26,232 nt of DNA from SVTX01 sp045542075. Lineage in GTDB: Bacteria > Bacillota > Clostridia > Oscillospirales > CAG-272. Positions 15,638-23,576 of this stretch are shown here, one piece after another. The stretch's first letter is position 1, and each line of letters opens with the position of its first letter. Below the pieces are notes generated by a model. The model did no database searches. It worked only from the letters and a program-made list of their open reading frames with translations, and was not told the origin of the DNA. The stretch lies in NCBI GenBank assembly GCA_045542075.1, contig JAZQKI010000010.1:1-26232 (forward strand), given 5' to 3'. Both the position numbers and the translations under genes were made by a program.

Positions 15638-16996
15638 TCACTGCGGGGTGGTATCGGGGTTGGCAAGCTCGCGGAAGCGGGTGTAACGTCCCGTCCAGCC
15701 AACCTTGACCGTTTCTGTAGAGCCGTGACGGTTCTTTGCGATTATGACCTCGGCTATATTCTGCTCGGACTCGGAGGGAACGTTGTCTCTGCCCTCGGCG
15801 TCCTTATAATATTCGTCACGGTAGAGGAAGATAACTACGTCCGCATCCTGCTCGATTGAACCCGAGTCACGAAGCTCGGAGAGCATAGGACGCTTTGACT
15901 GACGGCTGTCTGCGGCACGGTTAAGCTGCGCGCAGCAGATAACGGGAACGCCAAGCTCCTTTGCCATTATCTTCATCGCTCTTGATATCTCACCGACCTC
16001 CTGCGCGCGGTTGTCCACGCGGCGGTCGGACTGCATAAGCTGGAGATAGTCGATAACCACAAGACCGAGATTGTCGATACGGCGAAGCTTTGCCTTCATA
16101 GCCGTTATACCGATGCCGGGGGTGTCGTCTATGAGTATGTCGCAGCCCGCAAGCTGTCCTGCACACTCTGCGATATGGTCCCAATCCTGAGCATTCAGCT
16201 CACCCGTACGGAGAGCGTGGCTGTCTATAAGAGCCTCGCTGGAGATGACTCTGTTTACAAGCTGCTCAGCCGACATTTCAAGGGAGAAGATACAGACCTT
16301 TTTCTTTGTCTGCTTTGCGACGTTTGTTGCTATGTTAAGACAGAATGACGTCTTACCCATACCGGGACGCGCGCCGACAATGATAAGGTCGGACTTACCC
16401 ATTCCCGCAAGCACGCGGTCGAGGGACTTGAAGCCCGTGGACGTGCCCTTGCTTGCCTCGGGGTTGTGGTTGAGGTCGTGGAGGTGCGCGTAGACGTCTG
16501 TTATTACCTCGCGGATATGACGGAAGTTCTTTGTTTCCTTGCCCTGAGTTATCTGGTAGAGTCTGTTCTGCGCCGCTTCAAGCACAAATGAGACCTCGTC
16601 CTGCTCGGAGTATGCCGCGTCTGAAACGTCGTTGCACATCTCTATAAGCTGACGGAGGACAGACTTGTCCTTAACTATCTTTGCGTAGTCCTTTACGTTG
16701 AGCGCGTTGGGAACCGTCTGCGCGATGACCTTGATATATTCCTCGCCGCCCGACTTTGAGTAGATGCCCTTTTTCACGAGAGTGTCAATAAGGGTGACGA
16801 CGTCTATCTGGCTGTTTGTGATAAACAGCTCGTGCATCGCAAGATATATCTGCTTGTGCTCTTCAATATAGAAATCCTCTGCGGTTATCATATCCGCAAC
16901 GAGATTGAGGGAGGCGGGGTCTGTAAGCACCGAGCCGAGAAGAGACTGCTCGGCGATTGCCGAAAACGGCAATTTTCTTATGATATCGTCTGCCAT
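15638..16996 (-). CDS. dnaB: Replicative DNA helicase DnaB (DnaC in Bacillus naming)
   Basis: Hexameric helicase at the replication fork. 452 residues. The N-terminal primase-interacting domain (about 8-110) starts with AEQSLLGSVLTDP. The RecA-like domain has STGFKSLDRVLAGM, Walker A GARPGMGKT (208-216) and Walker B VVIDYLQLM, then QLNRAADSRQSKRPMLSELRDSGSIEQDAD and a final FLYRDEYY region. No intein interrupts it. The ATG follows AAAGG. It lies 24 bases after rplI, the standard Firmicutes rplI-dnaB order. Confidence 0.97.
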   Translation of the reverse strand: MADDIIRKLPFSAIAEQSLLGSVLTDPASLNLVADMITAEDFYIEEHKQIYLAMHELFITNSQIDVVTLIDTLVKKGIYSKSGGEEYIKVIAQTVPNALNVKDYAKIVKDKSVLRQLIEMCNDVSDAAYSEQDEVSFVLEAAQNRLYQITQGKETKNFRHIREVITDVYAHLHDLNHNPEASKGTSTGFKSLDRVLAGMGKSDLIIVGARPGMGKTSFCLNIATNVAKQTKKKVCIFSLEMSAEQLVNRVISSEALIDSHALRTGELNAQDWDHIAECAGQLAGCDILIDDTPGIGITAMKAKLRRIDNLGLVVIDYLQLMQSDRRVDNRAQEVGEISRAMKIMAKELGVPVICCAQLNRAADSRQSKRPMLSELRDSGSIEQDADVVIFLYRDEYYKDAEGRDNVPSESEQNIAEVIIAKNRHGSTETVKVGWTGRYTRFRELANPDTTPQ

Positions 16997-17020
16997 TGTC
17001 TTACCTTTCTCAAAAGTATT

Positions 17021-17464
17021 TTACGCTTCTGTGATCTTGATATTGAGCTTTGCGCTTACCTCGGTGTAAAGCTTGATGTCTGCCTTATAGTCGCCGTAGG
17101 ACTTGATCATTTCGTTTAAGGTTATCTTTCTCTTATCCACCTCGATGCCATACTGCTTTGCGAGCTGGTCCGCGATATCCTTGGATGTGATAGAGCCGTA
17201 GAGTCTGCCGTCTCCGCCGGGAGCTTTTATGACGAGGAGCAATGCCTCAATTTTTTCCGCGAGAGCCTTGGCAGCCTTCTTTTCCTCCTGGATCTTGAAG
17301 TTCTTTGCGTCCTCCTTGTTCTTTACGTCGGCTATAGCCTTGGCGCCCGCCTCTATCGCGAGCTTGCGGGGGAAGAGGAAGTTGCGCGCGTATCCGTCTG
17401 AAACGGTAATTATCTGATCCTTTTTGCCCTGACCTTTTACGTCGGCGAGAAGTAATACTTTCAT
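17021..17464 (-). CDS. rplI: 50S ribosomal protein L9
   Basis: Two-domain ribosomal protein that binds 23S rRNA near the L1 stalk. 147 residues. The N domain has GQGKKDQIITVSDGYARNFLFPRKLA, followed by the long connecting helix (AKNFKIQEEKKAAKALAEKIEAL) and the C domain (GRLYGSITSKDIADQL to VSAKLNIKI). The ATG follows AAAGGAAC. It sits between gdpP (41-base gap) and dnaB (24-base gap). Confidence 0.97.
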   Translation of the reverse strand: MKVLLLADVKGQGKKDQIITVSDGYARNFLFPRKLAIEAGAKAIADVKNKEDAKNFKIQEEKKAAKALAEKIEALLLVIKAPGGDGRLYGSITSKDIADQLAKQYGIEVDKRKITLNEMIKSYGDYKADIKLYTEVSAKLNIKITEA

Positions 17465-17505
17465 TTTTCTGTTCCTTTCGTGCTGTGTGGTTTTACGTAT
17501 TTATA

Positions 17506-19704
17506 TCAGTCTTCTTTTTCTTTTTTGTGGTCGTAGCGGTAATAGTCGTCTATTGCGCCGAGAAGAAGCTCACGCGCGCCGGATATGGTGGAGTTCTTTA
17601 TCTGCGCTCCCGCCATATTGAAGTGTCCGCCGCCCTTGAGCCGCTCAAGAATGAGCTGGACGTTTATATTGCCTGTGGAACGGCCCGAGATGACTATGTC
17701 CTCTCCTATGCGCACCATAGCAAACGCCGCGTCTATGCCCTTGGCGGAGAGAAGCTTGTCTGCCACCTTGGAGACGATGATCCTGTCGGACTGCTTTCCG
17801 ATTCTCTCGTCGGGCATCCAGCTTATAGCGATATTCTTGTCTGCGCCGTATATCTTTGCGGTTGACTCAAATTCGCCCGTAAGAAGTATCTCCTCAAGGT
17901 CGTCCTTAAACATTTCCTTGGCTACCTCTGTGTGAGCGCCGCGGGTGTAGAGGTAATGCGCAAGCGCAAAGGTCTGCGCGCCTGTGTTTCTTGTAAAGTT
18001 CTGGGTGTCAAGCATAATTCCCGACAAAAGCAGGGTAGCCTCTTCCTTTGCGAGCGTGTCGGCAAAGCGGCTCTGCTGGAGTATCTCGGAAACTATTTCA
18101 CTTGCAGACGAGCGAGTCGTCTCTATGTACTGAAGGAAGGGAGTGAACTCAAGCGCGTCCGCGAGTCTGTGATGGTCAATTACAGCGATGTTTTTGACTG
18201 TGCGCGCAAGGTCGGGGCACTCGTATATCTTTATGTTGTTAACGTCGGTTATAAGCAGGAGCGTGTCGGGGGTGACGAGGTCAAGCGCCGCGTCCTTGCC
18301 GATAAATACGCCGTCGTATATATCAAGTCCCGAAAGAGCCGCGCGACAAAGGTTGAACTCGTTTGTGCGCTTGTTTACTACTATATTCACTGCGGGCTTA
18401 TCCTCGCTCTGACCAAAGTGAGAGTCAAGCGCGGAGAAGCAGAATCTCGCAAGACCTATGCAGGAAGCGATAGAGTCAAAGTCGGGGTTACAGTGTCCCA
18501 TAATGAGAACGTTGGAGGCGTTTGCTATGTTCTGGTACAGAAGATCGCCGCTGACACGGGATACCACGGACGTGTTATTTTCCATAGTCTTGTGCGTGCC
18601 GCCGAAGAAGATATAGCTTTCGCCGTTTTTGACAGCGACCTGGTTTCCTCCTCTGCCTATTGCCATTGAAAGGGCCGCCATAGCGAATCCTTCTTTTTCA
18701 GCGAGTGTATCTCCCTGAGCGGAAATTCCCATTGAAACGGTGACGGGGAAGGTGTTGTCACCGATCTTGAGAGACATAATTCTTCTTTGTATTGAAAAGT
18801 CGTCTGCCATCTGCGCGTCAAGAGCTTTTTTGGGGAAGATAGCAACGTACTTGCTCTTTTCATATTCTCTGATAAAGCCGTGCATCTGCTCCACCCATTC
18901 CTCAAGCAAAAGCTCGACCTGAGAGGAAGCGGTACGGTAGTCTGCGCGGATATACTGAGTAAGCTCCTGAAGATTATCTATGGCGATATATGCGACAACG
19001 GTGGATTCGCGCTCGGTCTCCTCGCGGAGCTCGAGAAGGGAGTTGACGTCGCTGAAAAGGACAAAGTAAAATTCCTTCTCCTGTATCATCATAGCGTAGC
19101 TGCGGACGGCATATCTTCTGCCGTCGGAGAGTCTTACCACGGGGGTCTGACCCATCGGAGCCTCTTCGGGAAGATCGAAAATGGGCGAGCTGTGATAGAC
19201 CTGTCTGTTTTCGCTTCTTGAGGCTATACTCTTTATGTGCAGCGGGCATATTTCCGAAAAGTCAATACCGCTGACCGCACTCTTATGACCGAGAATGTCC
19301 TGAAGCGCGCCGTTCATTACCTTTACCTTGCCGTCGGAGCCGACGAGCGCATAGGGAACGTCGATGACGTATCTGAACATATCGTATATCTCGGTGTCGG
19401 AGAGATCCGCCTGGGTTCTCGCCTCTTTGAGCTTTTTATATTTGATTGAATAGAAAATGCAGATGCTTCCCGCGGATGCAGCGTAGAAGACCGTGATCAG
19501 AAGCGCGGCGTAAAATCTCACGCTTGGGTTTTTTATACCCGGCACAAGACAGAGCCCCACGCACATAGCGAGCAAGATCAGAGCCTCTGCAACGCAGAAA
19601 ATAAACTGCGGTCGCACATCAAGGTCATATCTGCCTGCGCGTCTGCTTTGAGTTGGCTTCTGGAGAGGCAGGCGGGTTTTTGAGCCAAAGTAGTTATTTT
19701 TCAT
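17506..19704 (-). CDS. gdpP: Cyclic-di-AMP phosphodiesterase GdpP
   Basis: Membrane enzyme that breaks down the second messenger c-di-AMP, affecting potassium and osmotic balance, wall stress and beta-lactam tolerance. 732 residues. Two transmembrane helices (about 34-54 and 63-87), a PAS region (about 105-225), and a degenerate GGDEF domain (about 230-365, with AIGRGGNQVAV). The DHH domain has GHCNPDFDSIAS (H404, D408, D410), D487 in TDVNN, and DHH at 510-512. DHHA1 ends with GGHFNMAGAQI. The expected catalytic residues all appear present, so it should be active. The ATG follows AAAGG. It lies 39 bases after yybS and upstream of rplI, the usual Firmicutes order. Confidence 0.95.
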   Translation of the reverse strand: MKNNYFGSKTRLPLQKPTQSRRAGRYDLDVRPQFIFCVAEALILLAMCVGLCLVPGIKNPSVRFYAALLITVFYAASAGSICIFYSIKYKKLKEARTQADLSDTEIYDMFRYVIDVPYALVGSDGKVKVMNGALQDILGHKSAVSGIDFSEICPLHIKSIASRSENRQVYHSSPIFDLPEEAPMGQTPVVRLSDGRRYAVRSYAMMIQEKEFYFVLFSDVNSLLELREETERESTVVAYIAIDNLQELTQYIRADYRTASSQVELLLEEWVEQMHGFIREYEKSKYVAIFPKKALDAQMADDFSIQRRIMSLKIGDNTFPVTVSMGISAQGDTLAEKEGFAMAALSMAIGRGGNQVAVKNGESYIFFGGTHKTMENNTSVVSRVSGDLLYQNIANASNVLIMGHCNPDFDSIASCIGLARFCFSALDSHFGQSEDKPAVNIVVNKRTNEFNLCRAALSGLDIYDGVFIGKDAALDLVTPDTLLLITDVNNIKIYECPDLARTVKNIAVIDHHRLADALEFTPFLQYIETTRSSASEIVSEILQQSRFADTLAKEEATLLLSGIMLDTQNFTRNTGAQTFALAHYLYTRGAHTEVAKEMFKDDLEEILLTGEFESTAKIYGADKNIAISWMPDERIGKQSDRIIVSKVADKLLSAKGIDAAFAMVRIGEDIVISGRSTGNINVQLILERLKGGGHFNMAGAQIKNSTISGARELLLGAIDDYYRYDHKKEKED

Positions 19705-19743
19705 ATCAGATACCTTTCCGTAGAGTTGGACTTGGTTGCTGTT

Positions 19744-20964
19744 TTAAGATCTGTTTTTGGAGTAATGCGTCTTTGCCCATTGGTCAATGGACGTGATTAT
19801 TATATAGAACGCTCCTATCGCCGCAACGATATAAAGCGCGTATGACGAGAATACAAAAAATGCGGCGAGCAACAAAATGATAGCAAAGAATCCAAAGCCG
19901 CGGAGCTTTTTGACTATTATCGCAAAGGACTCGACTCCCACGATAAAGAGACCGGGCAGAAGTATCATGCAAAGATTTCCCGAAACCACGCCAAGCATAT
20001 TCGGACTGCCCGCCACGTCTGTTGAGAGCGACAGTATATAGGACAGCACGAAAGCGCAAGCTGCGTAAATGCTCATGCTTATTTTTGTGGTCTTGCCTGT
20101 TATAAGCAGGTCGTAGTCTGTGCTCTGATACATCAAAAGCAGTATGGTGTGTGACAGATATATTACTGCGAAGGTTGCCACCGTGATAATTGCGGGAAGC
20201 ATATTGAAGGCATGCTCGATATAGACGTCTATCATCTCGGCGTATTCGGCGTCAAAGATCTGAAGCGTCTCGCCCTCAAATTCAAAGGACAGATTTTTCA
20301 GATAACTCAGAAGCCTCTCGCGAGTGATAGTTATGTTGGACTGAATTGTCGCATAGCTGAGCTTGCCGTTCAGGTATAAAAGCAGCGCGATGACCCCCGC
20401 AAGCAGAGCGAGGAAGATTATTGATGACACAAGGATTATATTCTTTCGATCGGTATTTTTGCGCTGAAGTATTCCCTGGACTATTGCCGCACAGAGAGGA
20501 ACTATCGCTAAAAGCGAGATCGCCCAATCTCCCGTCATTCCGAGCGCGCCTATATAGGACACGGCGGGGAGCAAAGCGAGCCAGGGATAAAGCTTTCTTG
20601 TGCAGATGGAGGAAAGATAGGCGCCTATTGCGAATATAAGCACTATCGCCGCCACAGCCGCTGGAAGAATGGGGGAAAGCGTGAGATAATACAAAGTCAT
20701 TATTATAACGGTACAGCTTATCGAGTAGAGCAGCTTTTTGACGGTAGTAAACAGGAATGCTATTGCTGCGATGATTATAGCGTACGCGATAATGGAAAAA
20801 TGCAAGGGAGGTTGCGTGCAAGTGATACAAAGAGCCGCGCATGGCAGATAGACACAGCAGACCGCAAGCAGAAATACGAAAATAATGATCTTTTGCAGAG
20901 GGAATATCTCGTCGAGTCTTTTTTTTGCCGATATATTGCCCGAATACGAATTTAATTTGCTCAT
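19744..20964 (-). CDS. YybS-like (DUF2232) multi-spanning membrane protein
   Basis: 406 residues, very hydrophobic, with about eight transmembrane segments and one longer soluble loop near residues 205-255 (SNITITRERLLSYL and FEGETLQIFDAEYAEM). Its place directly upstream of gdpP-rplI-dnaB is the position of yybS in Bacillus and relatives, and the length and helix pattern fit the DUF2232 family. I rely mainly on context because this family is poorly conserved in sequence. Function is unknown; some DUF2232 members have been compared to membrane components of vitamin transporters, which is not tested here. The ATG follows AAGGAG. First gene after the minus-strand promoter at 21016-21044. Confidence 0.75.
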   Translation of the reverse strand: MSKLNSYSGNISAKKRLDEIFPLQKIIIFVFLLAVCCVYLPCAALCITCTQPPLHFSIIAYAIIIAAIAFLFTTVKKLLYSISCTVIIMTLYYLTLSPILPAAVAAIVLIFAIGAYLSSICTRKLYPWLALLPAVSYIGALGMTGDWAISLLAIVPLCAAIVQGILQRKNTDRKNIILVSSIIFLALLAGVIALLLYLNGKLSYATIQSNITITRERLLSYLKNLSFEFEGETLQIFDAEYAEMIDVYIEHAFNMLPAIITVATFAVIYLSHTILLLMYQSTDYDLLITGKTTKISMSIYAACAFVLSYILSLSTDVAGSPNMLGVVSGNLCMILLPGLFIVGVESFAIIVKKLRGFGFFAIILLLAAFFVFSSYALYIVAAIGAFYIIITSIDQWAKTHYSKNRS

Positions 20965-21015
20965 TTGCAGCTCCTTTCCCGAGTATTTTTACACGAAACA
21001 ATTTCACATTATATC

Positions 21016-21044
21016 ATTATATCATATAATTGTGTTTTTGTAAA
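21016..21044 (-). promoter_or_regulatory. Sigma-A promoter for yybS-gdpP-rplI-dnaB
   Basis: On the minus strand TTTACA (21044-21039), a 17-base spacer and a perfect TATAAT (21021-21016). A second TATAAT at 21013-21008 lies just downstream and could be a minor site. The gap 20965-21273 holds this promoter, the rimP promoter and its leader hairpin; the A+T-rich stretch between them shows no gene. Confidence 0.75.
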
Positions 21045-21167
21045 CATAAAAAGTGATGTTTTTTTGAAAAGACTCTTAATTTTTGGAGAAAATATTATAA
21101 AAAGAGGAATATGGAAAGTACTTTTGTCGGCATATATTAAAAAAGTAAAGAATTTTTGAAAAAAGTA

Positions 21168-21196
21168 TTGCAATATTGAAAAAAGTGTGCTATAAT
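21168..21196 (+). promoter_or_regulatory. Sigma-A promoter for rimP-nusA-infB
   Basis: TTGCAA (21168-21173), a 17-base spacer and a perfect TATAAT (21191-21196). The start would be near 21203, giving a leader of about 70 bases that carries a hairpin. It uses the same -35 word and spacing as the promoter at 3567-3595. Confidence 0.8.
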
Positions 21197-21220
21197 GCGT
21201 AATGGTAATATCAGGTATTA

Positions 21221-21245
21221 TGGAGTGGGTGCGAAATCCACTCTA
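21221..21245 (+). promoter_or_regulatory. Leader hairpin upstream of rimP
   Basis: GAGTGG and CCACTC form a 6-base stem (21223-21228 with 21238-21243). It is extended by a G-T and a T-A pair, closes a 9-base loop, and is followed by a weak T-rich stretch. It lies about 20 bases into the expected transcript. Similar short hairpins are seen in front of rimP operons in other Clostridia from memory. An attenuation or mRNA-protection role is inference. Confidence 0.45.
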
Positions 21246-21273
21246 AAGTTTTATTTGGAGAAAATTGATTTTT

Positions 21274-21762
21274 ATGAAAAATTCAGGAAACAAGAACGTA
21301 GCGTCCGCAGTGCGCGAGCTGGTCACTCCCATAGCGGAGGAGATGGGCTATTTTATATGGGACGTTGAGTTCGTAAAGGAAGGCGCGGACAAATATCTTC
21401 GTATCACAATTGATAACGAGGAGGGCATCACAATTGATGACTGTGAGAAGTTCCACCGGGCAATAGACCCCGTGCTTGATCAGGCGGACCCCATAAGCGA
21501 GGCGTATATTCTTGAGGTGTCATCGCCCGGTATTGAGCGCGAGCTCAAGTGCGACGACCATATATTTGCATGCGTTGATTGGGACGTTGAGGTAAAGCTT
21601 TATGCCCCCAAGGACGGCACAAAGGTGTTTTACGGCGTGCTTCTCGGCATGGACGAGAGCCTTGAGAGCGTAATAATCTCTCAGAACGGAAACGAGATAG
21701 CGTTCAAAAAGAGCGAGATCGCAAAGCTTTCGACGTATTTTGACTTCGGAAGCCTTAAATAA
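21274..21762 (+). CDS. rimP: Ribosome maturation factor RimP
   Basis: Binds the 30S subunit and helps assemble its small-subunit head and body. 162 residues from ATG 21274. The N domain is VRELVTPIAEEMGYFIWDVEF and the family motif is ITIDDCEKFHRAIDPVLD, followed by ILEVSSPGIEREL. The C-terminal SH3-like domain ends VAKLST-like (SEIAKLSTYFDF). An in-frame TTG at 21265 is a possible alternative start: the GGAG at 21257-21260 is 4 bases from the TTG and 13 from the ATG, so neither spacing is ideal. First gene of the nusA operon. Confidence 0.95.
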   Translation: MKNSGNKNVASAVRELVTPIAEEMGYFIWDVEFVKEGADKYLRITIDNEEGITIDDCEKFHRAIDPVLDQADPISEAYILEVSSPGIERELKCDDHIFACVDWDVEVKLYAPKDGTKVFYGVLLGMDESLESVIISQNGNEIAFKKSEIAKLSTYFDFGSLK

Positions 21763-21809
21763 TGTAAAAAAATTAGAAATATATCACAACGTATTGAAAG
21801 GATATTAAA

Positions 21810-22859
21810 ATGAACACAGAGTTTTTTAACGCGCTCGAGCTCCTTGAAAAGGAAAAGGGTATTCCCCAGGCGTACATGTTTGAAAAGATCGAGGCTGCGC
21901 TTTCCAGCGCGCTCAAAAAGGAGTACGGAAACAACACAAACGTAAGAGTGCATATAGACCCTGCAAAAAAGGATCTCCGCGTATATCAGCAGAAGGAGGT
22001 CGTTGAGGAGGTTGAGGATCCTACCTCGCAGATATCCCTTGCGGACGCAAAGGCAATAAGTAAAAGACACAAGCTCGGCGGCATAGTTGAGTTTGAGATA
22101 AAGACAAAGACGCTTCGCCGTCTCTCCGCGGGTGCGGCAAAGTCGGTTATCATCCAGGGTATCCGTGAGGGCGAGCATAAGGCTATGCAGGAGGCTTACG
22201 AATCCAAGAGAGGCGAGATCATCACTGCTACCGTGCTTAAGGTCGACAGCGAGACAGGAAATGTCGTGGTTGACACAGGTACAGGCAGAGCAGTCCTTCT
22301 TCACGGAGAGCAGATCCCCGGCGAGACCTTTGAGGTCGGCGAGAAGATAAAGGTGTTCATCCAGGAGGTAAACAAAGAGACAAGAGGTCCTCTCGTTACT
22401 CTTTCCAGAGTCCACCCCGGATTTGTCCGCAGAATATTCGAGCTTGAGATTCCCGAGATCACAGACGGCATCGTTATTATCAAGGGCGTTTCCAGAGAAG
22501 CCGGCTCAAGAACCAAGATATCCGTTTACTCGCGCGACGAGAGTGTTGACGCTATAGGCGCATGTATCGGTAACCACGGTATGAGAATTGACAGCATACT
22601 GTCCCAGCTTGGCGGAGAGAAGATAGATATTATCCAGTACAACGAGATCCCCGAGGAATACGTTGCGGAGGCTCTTTCTCCCGCATCCGTTATCTCCGCG
22701 GAGATGGACGGCGAAAAGCTTTGCAGAGTGGTAGTTCCCGCTGATCAGCTCTCGCTTGCTATCGGTAAGGAGGGACAGAACGTCCGTCTTGCCGCAAGAC
22801 TGACCGGACTTAAGATAGATATCACCGCAGAGGGATACGAAAAGAAGACTCTTATCTGA
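21810..22859 (+). CDS. nusA: Transcription termination/antitermination factor NusA
   Basis: Binds RNA polymerase and controls pausing, termination and antitermination. 349 residues. The N-terminal polymerase-binding domain (1 to about 130) begins NTEFFNALELLEKEKGIP. The S1 domain (about 134-200) starts RGEIITATVLKVDSETGNVVV. Two KH domains follow, with GACIGNHGMRIDSI near 250 and AIGKEGQNVRLAARLTGLKIDI near the end. It lacks the acidic C-terminal repeats of E. coli NusA, as is normal in Firmicutes. The ATG follows AAAGGAT, 47 bases after rimP. Confidence 0.97.
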   Translation: MNTEFFNALELLEKEKGIPQAYMFEKIEAALSSALKKEYGNNTNVRVHIDPAKKDLRVYQQKEVVEEVEDPTSQISLADAKAISKRHKLGGIVEFEIKTKTLRRLSAGAAKSVIIQGIREGEHKAMQEAYESKRGEIITATVLKVDSETGNVVVDTGTGRAVLLHGEQIPGETFEVGEKIKVFIQEVNKETRGPLVTLSRVHPGFVRRIFELEIPEITDGIVIIKGVSREAGSRTKISVYSRDESVDAIGACIGNHGMRIDSILSQLGGEKIDIIQYNEIPEEYVAEALSPASVISAEMDGEKLCRVVVPADQLSLAIGKEGQNVRLAARLTGLKIDITAEGYEKKTLI

Positions 22860-22875
22860 TAGCGGAGAGTGTGAT

Positions 22876-23157
22876 ATGGAGCAGAAGGTAAGAAAGATAC
22901 CCGTACGTCAGTGCCTTGGCTGCAACGAGCACAAGCCGAAGAAGGAAATGCTTCGCGTGCTGAGAACTCCCGAGGGGGAAATAACTCTTGACTTTACGGG
23001 AAAGAAATCGGGCAGGGGCGCGTATATATGTCCCAAGGCGTCGTGCCTCAAGCGAGCGCGCAAAAGCCGCAGGATAGACCGCGCACTTGAATGTAATATC
23101 CCCGAAGAGGTCTACGACGCTATGGAAAAGGCGCTACAGGAAGAATTCGGAGAATAA
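22876..23157 (+). CDS. ylxR: YlxR/RnpM family RNA-binding protein
   Basis: 93 residues with the family features RKIPVRQCLGCNEHKPKKEMLRV, SGRGAYICPKASCLKRA and a basic middle. Two CxxC-like cysteine groups (CLGC and CPKASC) are visible. In Bacillus subtilis the homologue is reported to bind RNase P RNA and modulate its activity (renamed RnpM). It lies 16 bases after nusA and 18 bases before the L7Ae-like gene, the standard nusA-infB interval. The ATG follows GGAG. Confidence 0.93.
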   Translation: MEQKVRKIPVRQCLGCNEHKPKKEMLRVLRTPEGEITLDFTGKKSGRGAYICPKASCLKRARKSRRIDRALECNIPEEVYDAMEKALQEEFGE

Positions 23158-23175
23158 AAATCGGAGTGGTTTGGG

Positions 23176-23523
23176 ATGGAAAAGAATGAGAAAAATCTTC
23201 TGGGAATGATAGGTATCTGTCGCTCTGCGGGGGCAACAATAATAGGTACGCCCCAGATATGCGACGAGCTTCGCCGCCGCGAGGGATATCCGCATATGAT
23301 CGTACTTGAAGCATCGGACACGTCTGAAAACACTCACAAAAAAATAACTGACAAATGTAATTTTTATAAAGTGAAACACGTAAGGCTTACCTGCGACTGC
23401 GAGACACTCGGCAGAGCGGTGGGCAAGAGTGCCGTTGCGGCTGTGGCTGTAATGGGAGAAAATTTTTGCCGTGCGGTTGAGGGAAAGCTCTCGCACGACG
23501 GAGAGCAGATAATCAAACGGTAA
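23176..23523 (+). CDS. ylxQ: L7Ae/YlxQ-like K-turn RNA-binding protein
   Basis: 115 residues. The L7Ae fold is suggested by LLGMIGICRSAGATIIGTPQICDEL, MIVLEASDTSENTHKKITDKC and LGRAVGKSAVAAVAVM. Homologues from Firmicutes bind kink-turn RNAs, but their cellular target is not settled. Position between ylxR and infB is conserved across Firmicutes. The ATG lies behind a GGAG about 10 bases upstream. The end (SHDGEQIIKR) is ordinary. Confidence 0.9.
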   Translation: MEKNEKNLLGMIGICRSAGATIIGTPQICDELRRREGYPHMIVLEASDTSENTHKKITDKCNFYKVKHVRLTCDCETLGRAVGKSAVAAVAVMGENFCRAVEGKLSHDGEQIIKR

Positions 23524-23576
23524 AATTTCAAAGCAGAGCAACGCAACAATCACAAATGAAAGGCAGAGAATAATTT

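Noticed and set aside
23556..23573. Tiny upstream frame (ATG plus four codons then TAA) ahead of infB
   Set aside because: No ribosome-binding site ahead of it, and such short frames are expected by chance.
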